A stretch of 64,000 nt of DNA from Cryobacterium soli (GTDB lineage Bacteria; Actinomycetota; Actinomycetes; Actinomycetales; Microbacteriaceae): contig NZ_CP030033.1 in assembly GCF_003611035.1 (NCBI RefSeq), forward strand, positions 1,798,001 through 1,862,000, given 5' to 3'. The notes under the pieces are model-generated. The model was not told the origin of the DNA, searched no databases, and was given only the letters and a program-made list of their open reading frames with translations. The position numbers and the translations under genes are program-made. Positions 50,846 through 58,888 of this stretch are shown one piece after another (within the stretch, counting starts at the first letter, position 1; the number at the start of each line of letters is the position of its first letter).

Positions 50846-52060
50846 ATGGCCCTCTACATCCCCGACCCTGACATCCCGGCCGCCGATCTGATCGACGACC
50901 TGGGCCGGGTCCTGGCCGAGCGGTACATGAACGCCGAGGACGCGCTGCTCCGAGAGGTCGCAGTCCGCGCCTACCGGGACATCGAACTGCAGGCGAAGCT
51001 CAACCGGGCGATCGCCTCAGGATCGGACCGTGTGTCCGGCCTGCGGTACGCGCTGGACCGCAACCGGCAGCTCGCCGAACTCGACGGGCACCGTGCACAG
51101 GCGCTTCGTGACCTGCAGGTGCTCGCCCGCACCACGGCGGACCAGCTGCGGGCGGAAAACCTCGCTGAGGGCGTTATCAGCGCCGCTACCACCCAGGGGG
51201 AAGCGGAGGCTGCTGCGCGGCTCTCCATGGCGCGCAGGCTGCCCGCACGGACCACGCTGAACGGTTCGGCCACCCAGGCGACAGCAGCAACACAGCTTTC
51301 CCTCCAGTCGAGCCTCGAAGTGCTGAACCAGCGCATCACCCGGCTGCCGCAGGATGCGTTCAAGCGCGTCGTGGCCATGAACTCCTCGAACGTGCTCCTC
51401 GGCGTGCAGACGAAGCTCCAGGCGCAGTACGCCAACGTGCAGCAGTTCCTATCCGAAGGCGTCGGCGGCTTCACTGACCGGGGCGGCCGCAACTGGCGCA
51501 TCGGCACGTACGCCGAGATGGCCGGCCGCACCACCGTCGCCCGGGCGTTCAACGACGCCGGCGTGTGGCGGATGCAGCAGTCGGGCATCAACCTCGTCAC
51601 CGTTCAGGGCAGCCTCTCCTCGTGTGCGAAGTGCGCACCGTGGGTCGGCCTCATCCTCTCCACGGACGGCACCACGGGCACGGTCATTCTGCCGCACGCC
51701 ACGCAGGACGCCGAGGTCACGGTCACCATCGCCGGAACCCTGGACGGCGCCCGCAACGCCGGGTGCTTCCACCCCAACTGCTCCCACAAGGTGAGCGCCT
51801 ACCTTCCGGGCCTGTCGATCCCGCAAGCCGGGTTCGAGTACGACCCCAAGGCCGAGTGGGCACGCACCAGGCAGCGCGAGATCGAGGTCGACATCCGGGC
51901 CGCCAAGCGCAAGCAGGCCACCGCGGGCGACCCCGTGACCGCTCAGCGCGCCAAGGCGAAGGTCCGGGCCAAGCAGGCTCAACTCCGCGAGCACCTCGAC
52001 CTCACCGGCCGCAAGCGCAACAGCGCACGCGAACAGCTCGCGTTCGCTGACGGCCGCTGA
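50846..52060 (+). CDS. MuF-like minor capsid protein
   Basis: 404 residues. Helical N-terminal two thirds, then the phage minor capsid 2 domain: NWRIGTYAEMAGRTTVARAF, SSCAKCAPWVGLILST and GCFHPNCSHKVSAYLPG with Cys and His that could bind metal. The C-terminus is Lys/Arg/Gln-rich. Usually found directly after the portal and thought to sit inside the capsid or be injected. Confidence 0.88.
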   Translation: MALYIPDPDIPAADLIDDLGRVLAERYMNAEDALLREVAVRAYRDIELQAKLNRAIASGSDRVSGLRYALDRNRQLAELDGHRAQALRDLQVLARTTADQLRAENLAEGVISAATTQGEAEAAARLSMARRLPARTTLNGSATQATAATQLSLQSSLEVLNQRITRLPQDAFKRVVAMNSSNVLLGVQTKLQAQYANVQQFLSEGVGGFTDRGGRNWRIGTYAEMAGRTTVARAFNDAGVWRMQQSGINLVTVQGSLSSCAKCAPWVGLILSTDGTTGTVILPHATQDAEVTVTIAGTLDGARNAGCFHPNCSHKVSAYLPGLSIPQAGFEYDPKAEWARTRQREIEVDIRAAKRKQATAGDPVTAQRAKAKVRAKQAQLREHLDLTGRKRNSAREQLAFADGR

Positions 52061-52063
52061 CTC

Positions 52064-52213
52064 GTCGAGATGGGTCGGAATCTGGCCCTCTCGGATGTCG
52101 CGCTGTGGATTCCTACAAAGGAATTCGGAGTAGCACATTTGTCAACCCGTGGACTAAATCAAATCCTCAGTATGCAATTAGCTCGCCGTGGTCAGATTCC
52201 GACGCACCTCGAC
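52064..52213. repeat. 24-bp imperfect inverted repeat with AT-rich core
   Basis: Arms 52064-52087 and 52190-52213 match at 21 of 24 positions (inverted). The 102-nt core is clearly less GC-rich than its surroundings and contains ATTCC-TACAAA-GGAAT (inner hairpin). Sits between the MuF and scaffold genes. It could form a long hairpin RNA or be a small non-autonomous element; no flanking target duplication is seen. Confidence 0.6.
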
Positions 52214-52225
52214 AACCCACACACT

Positions 52226-52255
52226 CACCCCGCTCTGCCTGCACAGGGCGGGGTG
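52226..52255 (+). terminator. Hairpin before scaffold gene
   Basis: CACCCCGC (52226-52233) pairs exactly with 52248-52255 around a 14-nt loop. No T-run. May limit read-through from the portal/MuF genes or protect the scaffold/capsid mRNA. Confidence 0.5.
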
Positions 52256-52320
52256 GGTCAGCAGCGCCGCAGGGGCGCCGCTTCATCCAACCGCGTCCAG
52301 GTGGCGCAGAGGAGCACACA

Positions 52321-53088
52321 GTGAACATCAAGACCAGCACGATCCCCGCCCGCCGCGACGTCGACGGCCTCGCGGTCATCGGCCGCACCCGGCACGCCCT
52401 CATGGGCATCCGGTACGCCGAGGGTGAAGGAGGTGACGACGCTGCCGCTCAGGCTGCCGCCGCTGCTGCAGCGGCCGAGGCCGACAAGGCACCGTGGACG
52501 AAGGAGAACTTCGACCCCGAGCGTGCCTGGACTCGCATCCAGCGGATGCAGGCTGACGCCGACGCCAAGAGCGCGAAGCACGCCACCGACCTCGCCACGG
52601 CAACCGAGAACGCATCGAAGAAGGCCCTCGCCGACTTCGCCAAGCTCCTCGGCGGCGGCGAGCAGGAGGAAACCGACCCTGTGAAGCTCGCGGCCAAGGT
52701 CACCGACCTGACGTCGAAGATCACCGAGAAGGACGGCGACCTCACCAAGGCGCAGGCGTCGGTCAAGGCCGGCCAACTCTCCACCGCCGTCGCCATCCTC
52801 GCGCACGGCCTCGGCGGATCCGCCCGGCTCCTCCTCGCCAACGAGGAATTCAAGACTTCCATCGCGTCGGTAGAACCGACCGATGAAGCGGCCATCACGG
52901 CCAAAATCAAGGCCGCAATCCAGGCGAACGCGGCGCTGAAGATCACCCCGCCGAGCTCAGGCAGCACGGATCACCAGGGCGGTCAGGTCCCGGACCTCGA
53001 GAAGCAGCTCGCTGCTGCTGTCGCGGCCAAGGACATGCAACTCTCCATCACCCTCAAGCGTCGCATCGCCGCCGCCAAGCGCTCGTAA
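52321..53088 (+). CDS. Capsid scaffold protein
   Basis: 255 residues from GTG at 52321 with AGAGGAG 6 nt upstream. Ala-rich acidic segment (residues 38-55), long helices with few hydrophobics (KDGDLTKAQASVKAGQLSTA), and a basic C-terminus (SITLKRRIAAAKRS) that would grip the capsid protein. Position directly before the major capsid gene and composition fit a scaffold; sequence families diverge widely. Confidence 0.78.
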   Translation: MNIKTSTIPARRDVDGLAVIGRTRHALMGIRYAEGEGGDDAAAQAAAAAAAAEADKAPWTKENFDPERAWTRIQRMQADADAKSAKHATDLATATENASKKALADFAKLLGGGEQEETDPVKLAAKVTDLTSKITEKDGDLTKAQASVKAGQLSTAVAILAHGLGGSARLLLANEEFKTSIASVEPTDEAAITAKIKAAIQANAALKITPPSSGSTDHQGGQVPDLEKQLAAAVAAKDMQLSITLKRRIAAAKRS

Positions 53089-53097
53089 GGAGCAACC

Positions 53098-54306
53098 ATG
53101 CCAGGTATTACCGGTCAGGGCACGACCTACAACGAGCCCAACTTCGTCGGGGAGCTCTTCCAGATCACCCCCGAATCCACCCCGCTGCTCTCCGCAATCG
53201 GTGGTCTCACTGGCGGCCTGTCCGTCAAGACCGTCGAGAAGGAATGGCAGATCGAGGACCTCCGCGACAGCGACCAGAACGTGGCGCTCGAAGGTGCCAA
53301 TGCTCCCGCCGGCCAGGCGCGCGTCCGGTCGAACGTGACCAACATCTCCGAGATCCACCACTCCGCTGTGGAGACCAGCTACACCAAGCAGGCCACCCCG
53401 CAGAAGACGACCACCGCGGGCGTCAACGGCGAGAACCCGATCACCAACGAGCACGACCACCAGGTCATGAACGAGATCAAGGCCATCGCGAAGGACGTCA
53501 ACCACGCGTTCTGGAACGGCGAGTACAACAAGCCGGCCGACAACACCACCGCGCGGAAGACCCGCGGCCTGCTGCAGGCCATCACCACCAACAAGGTGAT
53601 CTACTCCAACGGCGGCATCGAACTCGGCGCAACCGTGCCGGGCACCTCGGCGACGGACACCATCACCATCACCCACGGCCTGTCCGTGGGCGACAAAGTG
53701 GTCTTCTCCGCTCGCGGTGCGCTGACCGCCGTGGTCATCGGTCGCGTGTACTTCGTGCAGTCGGTCTCCACGACCGTCTCGTTCAAGGTCGCCGCGACGG
53801 TCGGTGGCGCTGCCATCACCCTCGGCACCGCGACGGGCATCAAGCTGTTCGCGATCTCCACCGTCGCCCCGACCCTGGACACGTACAACAACGTGTTCCA
53901 GAAGGCGTACGACAACGGCGGACTCGGCGACGTGATGTCGGCCACCATCGCCTGCAACTCCTCGCAGAAGCGCAACCTGACCGCGACCTACGCGGCCGCC
54001 TACGCGAAGGTCGACCCCATGGGCGGCACCCGCAACGTCGGCGGGGTGAACCTGACGACCATCGAGACTGACTTCGGCACGCTGAACATCATGCTCGACC
54101 GTCAGCTGCCGCAGGATGCTCTCGCGATCGTCTCGCTGGAGCAGCTGGCGCCGTTCTTCCTCGAGGTCGAAGGCAAGGGCCACTTCTTCGAGGAGCCCCT
54201 GGCGAAGGTCGGCGCTGCCGACCGGACCCAGATCTACGGCGAGATCGGCCTCGAGTACGGCAACGAGAAGGCACACGCGCAGCTGCGCGGCCTCCCGACC
54301 TTCTAG
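53098..54306 (+). CDS. Major capsid protein (SU10/DUF5309-like HK97 fold)
   Basis: 402 residues. HK97-type features: an N-arm without a proteolysed delta domain (PGITGQGTTYNEPNFVGELF), the spine helix region (NEIKAIAKDVNHAFWNGEY), and P-domain strands. An inserted Thr/Val/Gly-rich beta domain (about 180-262: VPGTSATDTITITHGLSVGD onward) looks like an Ig-like surface insertion. C-terminal part: MLDRQLPQDALAIVSLEQL. Followed by a strong hairpin. Confidence 0.9.
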   Translation: MPGITGQGTTYNEPNFVGELFQITPESTPLLSAIGGLTGGLSVKTVEKEWQIEDLRDSDQNVALEGANAPAGQARVRSNVTNISEIHHSAVETSYTKQATPQKTTTAGVNGENPITNEHDHQVMNEIKAIAKDVNHAFWNGEYNKPADNTTARKTRGLLQAITTNKVIYSNGGIELGATVPGTSATDTITITHGLSVGDKVVFSARGALTAVVIGRVYFVQSVSTTVSFKVAATVGGAAITLGTATGIKLFAISTVAPTLDTYNNVFQKAYDNGGLGDVMSATIACNSSQKRNLTATYAAAYAKVDPMGGTRNVGGVNLTTIETDFGTLNIMLDRQLPQDALAIVSLEQLAPFFLEVEGKGHFFEEPLAKVGAADRTQIYGEIGLEYGNEKAHAQLRGLPTF

Positions 54307-54313
54307 GTCCCCA

Positions 54314-54340
54314 TGGGCGGCTGGTAACCCCAGCCGCCCA
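54314..54340 (+). terminator. Hairpin after the capsid gene
   Basis: A perfect 11-bp stem, 54314-54324 with 54330-54340, and a 5-nt loop, 7 bp after the capsid stop. No T-run. Likely stabilises the capsid mRNA and lowers expression of later genes. Confidence 0.6.
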
Positions 54341-54372
54341 CCCCCGTTCCTCACGAACCGAAAGGAGACCCT

Positions 54373-54624
54373 GTGTCTCACACGTACAAGTCGACCATCA
54401 AGGGCGACGACACGACCATCACCGTCGACGAAGAGCTGCACCAGCTGGCCGAGCCCGGCAAGTGGGCCGAGGTCGTCAAGCTGACGGCCGCCGAGAAGAA
54501 GGCCGAGAAGGAAGCCGCCGAGAAGCTGGCCTCCGAAAAGGCCGAGGCGGAAGCCGAGAAGAGGGCCGAGGACGAGGCGACAGCGAAGACCGCGGCCGAA
54601 GCGCTCCAGGCCGGCGACAAGTAG
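54373..54624 (+). CDS. Lys/Glu/Ala-rich coiled-coil protein
   Basis: 83 residues, GTG start with AAAGGAG. A short beta start (TYKSTIKGDDTTITVDEEL) then a nearly unbroken charged helix (AEKKAEKEAAEKLASEKAEA). Unknown function; position suggests a head component or head decoration part. Confidence 0.65.
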   Translation: MSHTYKSTIKGDDTTITVDEELHQLAEPGKWAEVVKLTAAEKKAEKEAAEKLASEKAEAEAEKRAEDEATAKTAAEALQAGDK

Positions 54625-54676
54625 CACTACCCAGTCGGTCCCGAGGCGTCTTCCACCGCTTCGGGCCCGGCGCCCC

Positions 54677-54752
54677 CGCTCTCTAGCTCAGTCGGCAGAG
54701 CGCGCGGCCCATAACCGCGATGTCGCAGGTTCGATCCCTGCGAGAGCGACCA
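54677..54752 (+). tRNA. tRNA-Met(CAT), phage encoded
   Basis: Full cloverleaf: acceptor CGCTCTC/GAGAGCG (7 bp, perfect), D-arm with AGCTCAGTCGGCAGAGC, anticodon stem CGCGG/CCGCG with loop CCCATAA, T-arm GCAGG-TTCGATC-CCTGC, then A and encoded CCA. The C1-G72 pair fits an elongator or, if its C34 is modified, an Ile(AUA) reader. Lies inside the head gene operon. Confidence 0.88.
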
Positions 54753-54781
54753 CCCACACCACCACGCCGAGGAGGCACATC

Positions 54782-55069
54782 ATGGCCCGCGTACAGCACC
54801 CCCAGCCCCAGGTCGGCATCGTCACGGATCGTCTCGGCGGCATCGAGTTCACGGATGGTGTGGCCGAGGTCGACCTGACCGACAAGCCGAACCTGCGCGA
54901 GGCGTACGCCCAGCACGGGTACACCGTGGAGGATGGCACGCCGTTCTTCGACCTGACCGTCCCGCAGCTGCGCGAACTCGCGAAGAACGAGGACATCGCG
55001 CTCCCGAAGAACGCGACCAAGGCCGAGATCGTGCGGGCATTCCTCGATGCCTCGATAGACGAGGCCTAA
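54782..55069 (+). CDS. Head-tail region protein with SAP/Rho-N-like end
   Basis: 95 residues. N-terminal beta part (GIVTDRLGGIEFTDGVAEVDL) and a C-terminal helix-extended loop-helix (LTVPQLRELAKNEDIALPKN then ATKAEIVRAFL) like Rho-N or SAP domains. Frequent at this place in actinophages; role not established. Confidence 0.72.
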   Translation: MARVQHPQPQVGIVTDRLGGIEFTDGVAEVDLTDKPNLREAYAQHGYTVEDGTPFFDLTVPQLRELAKNEDIALPKNATKAEIVRAFLDASIDEA

Positions 55070-55071
55070 CC

Positions 55072-55491
55072 ATGGCCCAGCGCGTCTACGCGACCACCGC
55101 CGACTACGGCAACCTCGCCGAGGAAACCTTCGCCGGCGACGACACGAAGCTCGGCAAGCGACTCCGTTCCGCGTCGATCGAGGTCGAGAAGCTGACCCGC
55201 ATGGCCCGGTTCGACGTCGACGCAGACGGTTACCCTACCGACGCTGACGTGTCCGAGGCATTCACCGAGGCGACCGTGGCCGTGGCTGAGTTCTGGAGCC
55301 TCACGGATGACCCCACAGGCGCCGAAGCGCAGCAGGGTGCGATCAGCATCGGATCGGTATCCCTCGGCACCACGTCGTCGTCCCGCGCAACAGCATCGCC
55401 CCGCGACAAGCTCACTGCCCGCATCGGTGAGCGCGCCGTCGACATCCTCGAGAACGCGGGCCTCACGTCCGCCATCGTCTCGCACACGTAG
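55072..55491 (+). CDS. Head-tail connector (adaptor) protein
   Basis: 139 residues. Helical bundle start (RVYATTADYGNLAEETFAGD, RLRSASIEVEKLTRMARFD) typical of gp6/gp15-type adaptors under the portal, followed by a loop SIGSVSLGTTSS and a C-terminal helix. Gene order supports the call. Confidence 0.75.
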   Translation: MAQRVYATTADYGNLAEETFAGDDTKLGKRLRSASIEVEKLTRMARFDVDADGYPTDADVSEAFTEATVAVAEFWSLTDDPTGAEAQQGAISIGSVSLGTTSSSRATASPRDKLTARIGERAVDILENAGLTSAIVSHT

Positions 55492-55500
55492 GGAGCCACC

Positions 55501-55842
55501 ATGGCGCGTCTCAAGGCCAAGCACCTCCCGCACCGCATCGATATCACCCGGCTCACTGGTGAGGGCGCAGAGGGGCCAGTCTGGGCCGCTCCTGACCTGT
55601 TGCGGCCCGCGTACGTGGAGCAGAAGTCGAAACTCATCGTCGACCGACGCTCGACCTCCTCAACGGCCGGTGCCGAGGTCACGTCATCCGAGTTCATCGT
55701 CATCCTCACCGAAGACGACGTGCTGCCTGGGTCGCAGGTGACGGTCTACAAGGGCACCCCGCGGGAACGTACAGCGGATGTGCTCTCGTCCGCGTTCTTC
55801 GACTACCCGCGCACACCAAGTCACGTCGAAATCTGGCTCTGA
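55501..55842 (+). CDS. Head-tail stopper protein
   Basis: 113 residues, beta-rich: HRIDITRLTGEGAEGPVW, AYVEQKSKLIVDRRS, SSEFIVILTEDDVLPGSQVT. Matches the size and fold pattern of gp16/HK97 gp7-type stoppers that close the channel after packaging. An HNH gene separates it from the next connector. Confidence 0.72.
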   Translation: MARLKAKHLPHRIDITRLTGEGAEGPVWAAPDLLRPAYVEQKSKLIVDRRSTSSTAGAEVTSSEFIVILTEDDVLPGSQVTVYKGTPRERTADVLSSAFFDYPRTPSHVEIWL

Positions 55843-55847
55843 CCCGC

Positions 55848-55920
55848 TAGAATGTAGGTACGAAAGACCTCCGCGACGCGTCAACGTCCGGAGGCATGAC
55901 CAACTCGGCAAGGAGTTGAT
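55848..55920 (+). promoter_or_regulatory. Possible own promoter and hairpin of the HNH gene
   Basis: TAGAAT (55848-55853) with TCGAAA 16 nt before it forms a moderate promoter. CCTCCG/CGGAGG arms pair around 15 nt downstream, and AAGGAG lies 7 nt before the GTG. An intruding homing gene often brings its own signals. Confidence 0.35.
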
Positions 55921-56598
55921 GTGACCCACAATACATGTTCAACCGAAGGCTGCGACAGCCCAGTGAACTGCCGGGGCATGTGCAAGCCCCACTACCGCGC
56001 GGACTACTACCAGCGGAACAAGGCACACGAGAACGCATCCAACCGGGCGTACATCAACTCCCGACCCGGCTACCAGCGGGCGCGCCATGTCGAGTACTGG
56101 GAAGCCCTGCACGGTGACGAGCGACGAGCGAAAGCGCTCGAACTCGCGGCGCGACTCGCGGCCACTCACAAGACGTGCACGCGCTGCCTCGCCTCCAAGC
56201 CCAAGACGGACTTCTACGCGGATGCCAAGCGGCGAGATGGCCGCTACTCGTGGTGCTCGGAGTGCTTCAACACACACATGCGGGATGCTTACGACCCTGC
56301 AGCTTCGGCCGCCAGGAACCTGCTTTGGGCGCGGGCGAACCCCACCGCGGCACGTCAGAAGACACATCGGTACCGGGCGCGAAAGATGGACGCCACGATC
56401 GGTGAGGTTGACTTCGCCGCGATCATCATCCGCGACGGAATGGTGTGCCACATCTGCTCGATCGACATCGAGTCAATGAGCGATCTCCACTTCGACCACG
56501 TGCGCCCACTCGCCCGCGGCGGCGCTCACAGCATGGACAACATCAAGCCGTCACACGCGCGCTGCAACCTCCGCAAGGGGGCCAAGCTCATCGCCTAG
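55921..56598 (+). CDS. HNH endonuclease, intruder in the connector genes
   Basis: 225 residues, GTG start. N-terminal zinc finger (CSTEGCDSPVNCRGMCKPH), a second Cys cluster (CTRCLASKPKTDFY ... WCSECFN) and a C-terminal HNH (HICSIDIESM, HFDHVRPLARGGAHSMDNI, HARCNLRKG). All H-N-H residues seem present. Splits the connector operon; its codon use is less GC-biased than the neighbours, a sign of recent arrival. Confidence 0.88.
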   Translation: MTHNTCSTEGCDSPVNCRGMCKPHYRADYYQRNKAHENASNRAYINSRPGYQRARHVEYWEALHGDERRAKALELAARLAATHKTCTRCLASKPKTDFYADAKRRDGRYSWCSECFNTHMRDAYDPAASAARNLLWARANPTAARQKTHRYRARKMDATIGEVDFAAIIIRDGMVCHICSIDIESMSDLHFDHVRPLARGGAHSMDNIKPSHARCNLRKGAKLIA

Positions 56599-56612
56599 CC
56601 AAGGAGGTCCCG

Positions 56613-57002
56613 GTGGGAATTCGCATCCTCGTGGATATGACCAGCAGCTTCCCGAGCATCACGGACGGCATCCTCGCGGGTGTCGTGCGCGGGCAGAACA
56701 AGGCGGCCGAGAAGCTGCTCGGATACTCCGATGCTGAGGTTCCGTTTCAGTCTGGCGAGCTGATGCAGCACGGCGTCGTCAACCCTGCAGCCAACCCCGG
56801 CGACGATGCCGAGGTCATTTACGACTCGCCTTACGCGGCACGGTGGCACTACGACCAGCCGCTCGTTGACTCCCTGGGTCGCCAGTACAACGGCAACTCG
56901 GACTTCGGCGAGGGTCGCAAGTCGCACTACCTGTCAGACCCCGCGATGCAGAACCAAGACGAACTGCGCGACGTGATAGCGACGGAGGCCGGACGTGGAT
57001 GA
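56613..57002 (+). CDS. Tail completion/minor capsid protein
   Basis: 129 residues from GTG at 56613 with AAGGAGG. Helical start (FPSITDGILAGVVRGQNKAAEK), then a segment with YDSPYAARWHYDQP that is common in HK97 gp10-like proteins binding tail and head. The end overlaps the next gene by 8 bp. Confidence 0.75.
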   Translation: MGIRILVDMTSSFPSITDGILAGVVRGQNKAAEKLLGYSDAEVPFQSGELMQHGVVNPAANPGDDAEVIYDSPYAARWHYDQPLVDSLGRQYNGNSDFGEGRKSHYLSDPAMQNQDELRDVIATEAGRG

Positions 57003-57429
57003 TCCAATCGCACCAGGACTGATCCTGCGTCGGGCGCTCGCTCAGTACATCAGCGACCAGGGCATGGGGATCTACCGCCCTACCGCCCCGTACACGACCG
57101 GTGAGCGCGGGATCTACACCAAGTCCACCATGCCGATCCTCGCGGGCTCCGACAACGCGATCACGCTCAAGTCGCTGACCCCCATCGCGTCGGGCCGGGC
57201 AGACATGCTCTACCGCGTGCAGGTCCAGTCCCGCATCAAGGGCGACGCGACCGCCGCGGAGAACATGGCCGCGGGCCTGACGTTGATCCTCGACCAGCAC
57301 CAGAACGTGCCCCCTGGCTTGCACATCGCTTGGTGCTCACTGTTCTCGGAGATGGAAATCACCGCCGACTCATCCGGGCGTTGCGGCACATTCCAGGTCT
57401 TTCACTTCATGGGCCGCCGCGGCCTGTAG
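56995..57429 (+). CDS. Tail terminator-like protein
   Basis: 144 residues, GTG start. Alpha/beta pattern: LILRRALAQYISDQGMGIYR, then strands with ITLKSLTPIASG and MLYRVQVQSRIKG and a helix AENMAAGLTLILDQ. Fits the lambda gpU-type tail terminator placed just before the tube protein. A short G-C hairpin follows its stop. Confidence 0.72.
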   Translation: MDDPIAPGLILRRALAQYISDQGMGIYRPTAPYTTGERGIYTKSTMPILAGSDNAITLKSLTPIASGRADMLYRVQVQSRIKGDATAAENMAAGLTLILDQHQNVPPGLHIAWCSLFSEMEITADSSGRCGTFQVFHFMGRRGL

Positions 57430-57531
57430 TCCCACCCCCACATTCCAGCGTCACCCACCGGTGGCGCTTCCTGGCGACCCCGCCAGACCCACGGCCCAAC
57501 TGGGCCTCGCCCACACACTAAGGAGACCCAC

Positions 57532-58281
57532 GTGGCCGACAGCACCTTCTATGACACCACCGTCCAGACCGCCGGCACCCTCGCGCTCGCGCACGAGAAG
57601 ATCCTGCGCCTCAAGCGCAACGGCAACTTCGAGAACGTCACCGGAGACACCAACAACCTTGCCGGCGTCCCCACCGCGGTCAGCGTCACTCGCGAGAACT
57701 ACGGAAACAAGGGCCTCCCCTCGGTCAACAAGATCGGCGACAGCTGGGTTATCAGCTTCGACTGCGAGGCCATCCGGGACGACACCGGGGCAATCGCCCA
57801 GCCGTGGCTCGTGCCGCTGATCAACATCGCGAAGGGGAAGGGCGCAGGCAACAAGATCGATGCCCAGCTGTTCGACGCGAAGGACCCGGCCCTCGGCGCC
57901 ATTGAGGGCACCTTCACCGTCGAGGTCGTCGACTTCGCCACCGGCTTCGCCGACAAGGGCGGCTACAAGGTCACCCTCACCAGCGACGGCGTGGTGCGTC
58001 AGGTCACCTCGCCCATCGCCGGATCCGGTGCGCCGCTGATCGCGTCGGCGCTCCCGCTGAACGCCGTGGCCTCCGCGAACGTCTACGTTCGCGGTTCCAA
58101 CGTGGGCGCGATCACCGCGGCCACCATCGGCGGCGTTGCGGCGACGTCCATCTCGCAGATCCCCGGCGAGCCGAACATCGTCGTGCTCGAGGTCCCCGCG
58201 GGCTCGGTCGGCTCGGCACCGATCATCGTCACCAACGCGGTCGGCGCGTCCACCGCGTACGCGTACACGCGCGGCGCGTAG
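57532..58281 (+). CDS. Major tail tube protein with C-terminal Ig-like (IPT/TIG) domain
   Basis: 249 residues, GTG start with AAGGAG. Tube domain to about residue 160 (FYDTTVQTAGTLALAHEKIL ... TVEVVDFATGFADKGGYKV). After SPIAGSGAPLI comes an IPT/TIG-type repeat (VYVRGSNVGAITAATIGGVA). Such outer Ig domains may stick to host surface sugars. Followed by a strong hairpin. Confidence 0.88.
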   Translation: MADSTFYDTTVQTAGTLALAHEKILRLKRNGNFENVTGDTNNLAGVPTAVSVTRENYGNKGLPSVNKIGDSWVISFDCEAIRDDTGAIAQPWLVPLINIAKGKGAGNKIDAQLFDAKDPALGAIEGTFTVEVVDFATGFADKGGYKVTLTSDGVVRQVTSPIAGSGAPLIASALPLNAVASANVYVRGSNVGAITAATIGGVAATSISQIPGEPNIVVLEVPAGSVGSAPIIVTNAVGASTAYAYTRGA

Positions 58282-58296
58282 CCACCAGCACCACCC

Positions 58297-58322
58297 GGGC
58301 GGCCGGCACTCGTCGGCCGCCC
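58297..58322 (+). terminator. Hairpin after the tail tube gene
   Basis: GGGCGGCCG (58297-58305) pairs exactly with 58314-58322 around an 8-nt loop. Like the capsid hairpin, it has no T-run and probably tunes expression or mRNA stability. Confidence 0.6.
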
Positions 58323-58354
58323 ACCACACATCTTCTCTGCAGGGAGCGCACCAC

Positions 58355-58888
58355 ATGATCAACGCACGCATCGTCGGCCGGAACCTTCACATCCACCTCG
58401 ACGGCATCGAGGAAGACTTCATCATCACCCCGCTCGGCGGCCGTGACGGACAGGCGCTCACGGACGAGTTCCTGCGCATCTCCATCGGCGACCTTCCCGC
58501 CGCCGGCATGGACCCGCTGCTGCAGCGCGCAGTCGGCGCCGAGGTATACGAGCGCGTCCAGTCCGAGCTATCCCTGAACGAGAGTCAGGACATCCTCCTG
58601 CCCGCGTTCTACTGGCAGACGGTCCTCGGCATGCACGGCGTCAACGCCTACATCACGGGGGGTGAAGGACTCACGGGCGCAAAAAAAGCGCTGGAACTCC
58701 TGGCCCTGACTTTGGGGATCTTACCAACGCAGACCGCGCCAAGTGGGGTCTTGGAGACCCTGATCCTGTCACAGGCACCTACCCTGCCTACCGCCAGGCC
58801 TACTACGACGCGCGACAGGCTGCCAGCGAACAAGCGTCAGGCGCCCAAAAAGCCGAAGAGCACCAAGCCGCCAGTGTCACAGCCGTAG
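58355..58888 (+). CDS. Tail assembly chaperone, short form (gpG-like)
   Basis: 177 residues from ATG at 58355. Starts INARIVGRNLHIHLDGIEED; contains FYWQTVLGMHGVNAYITGG before the slippery AAAAAAA (58681-58687). The zero frame continues with a Thr/Pro/Lys-rich tail to the stop at 58888. Binds the tape measure while the tail assembles. Confidence 0.85.
   Translation: MINARIVGRNLHIHLDGIEEDFIITPLGGRDGQALTDEFLRISIGDLPAAGMDPLLQRAVGAEVYERVQSELSLNESQDILLPAFYWQTVLGMHGVNAYITGGEGLTGAKKALELLALTLGILPTQTAPSGVLETLILSQAPTLPTARPTTTRDRLPANKRQAPKKPKSTKPPVSQP

Noticed and set aside
52070..52324. 84-codon frame across the inverted repeat
   Set aside because: It reads through both repeat arms and the scaffold ribosome site, and has no ribosome site of its own.
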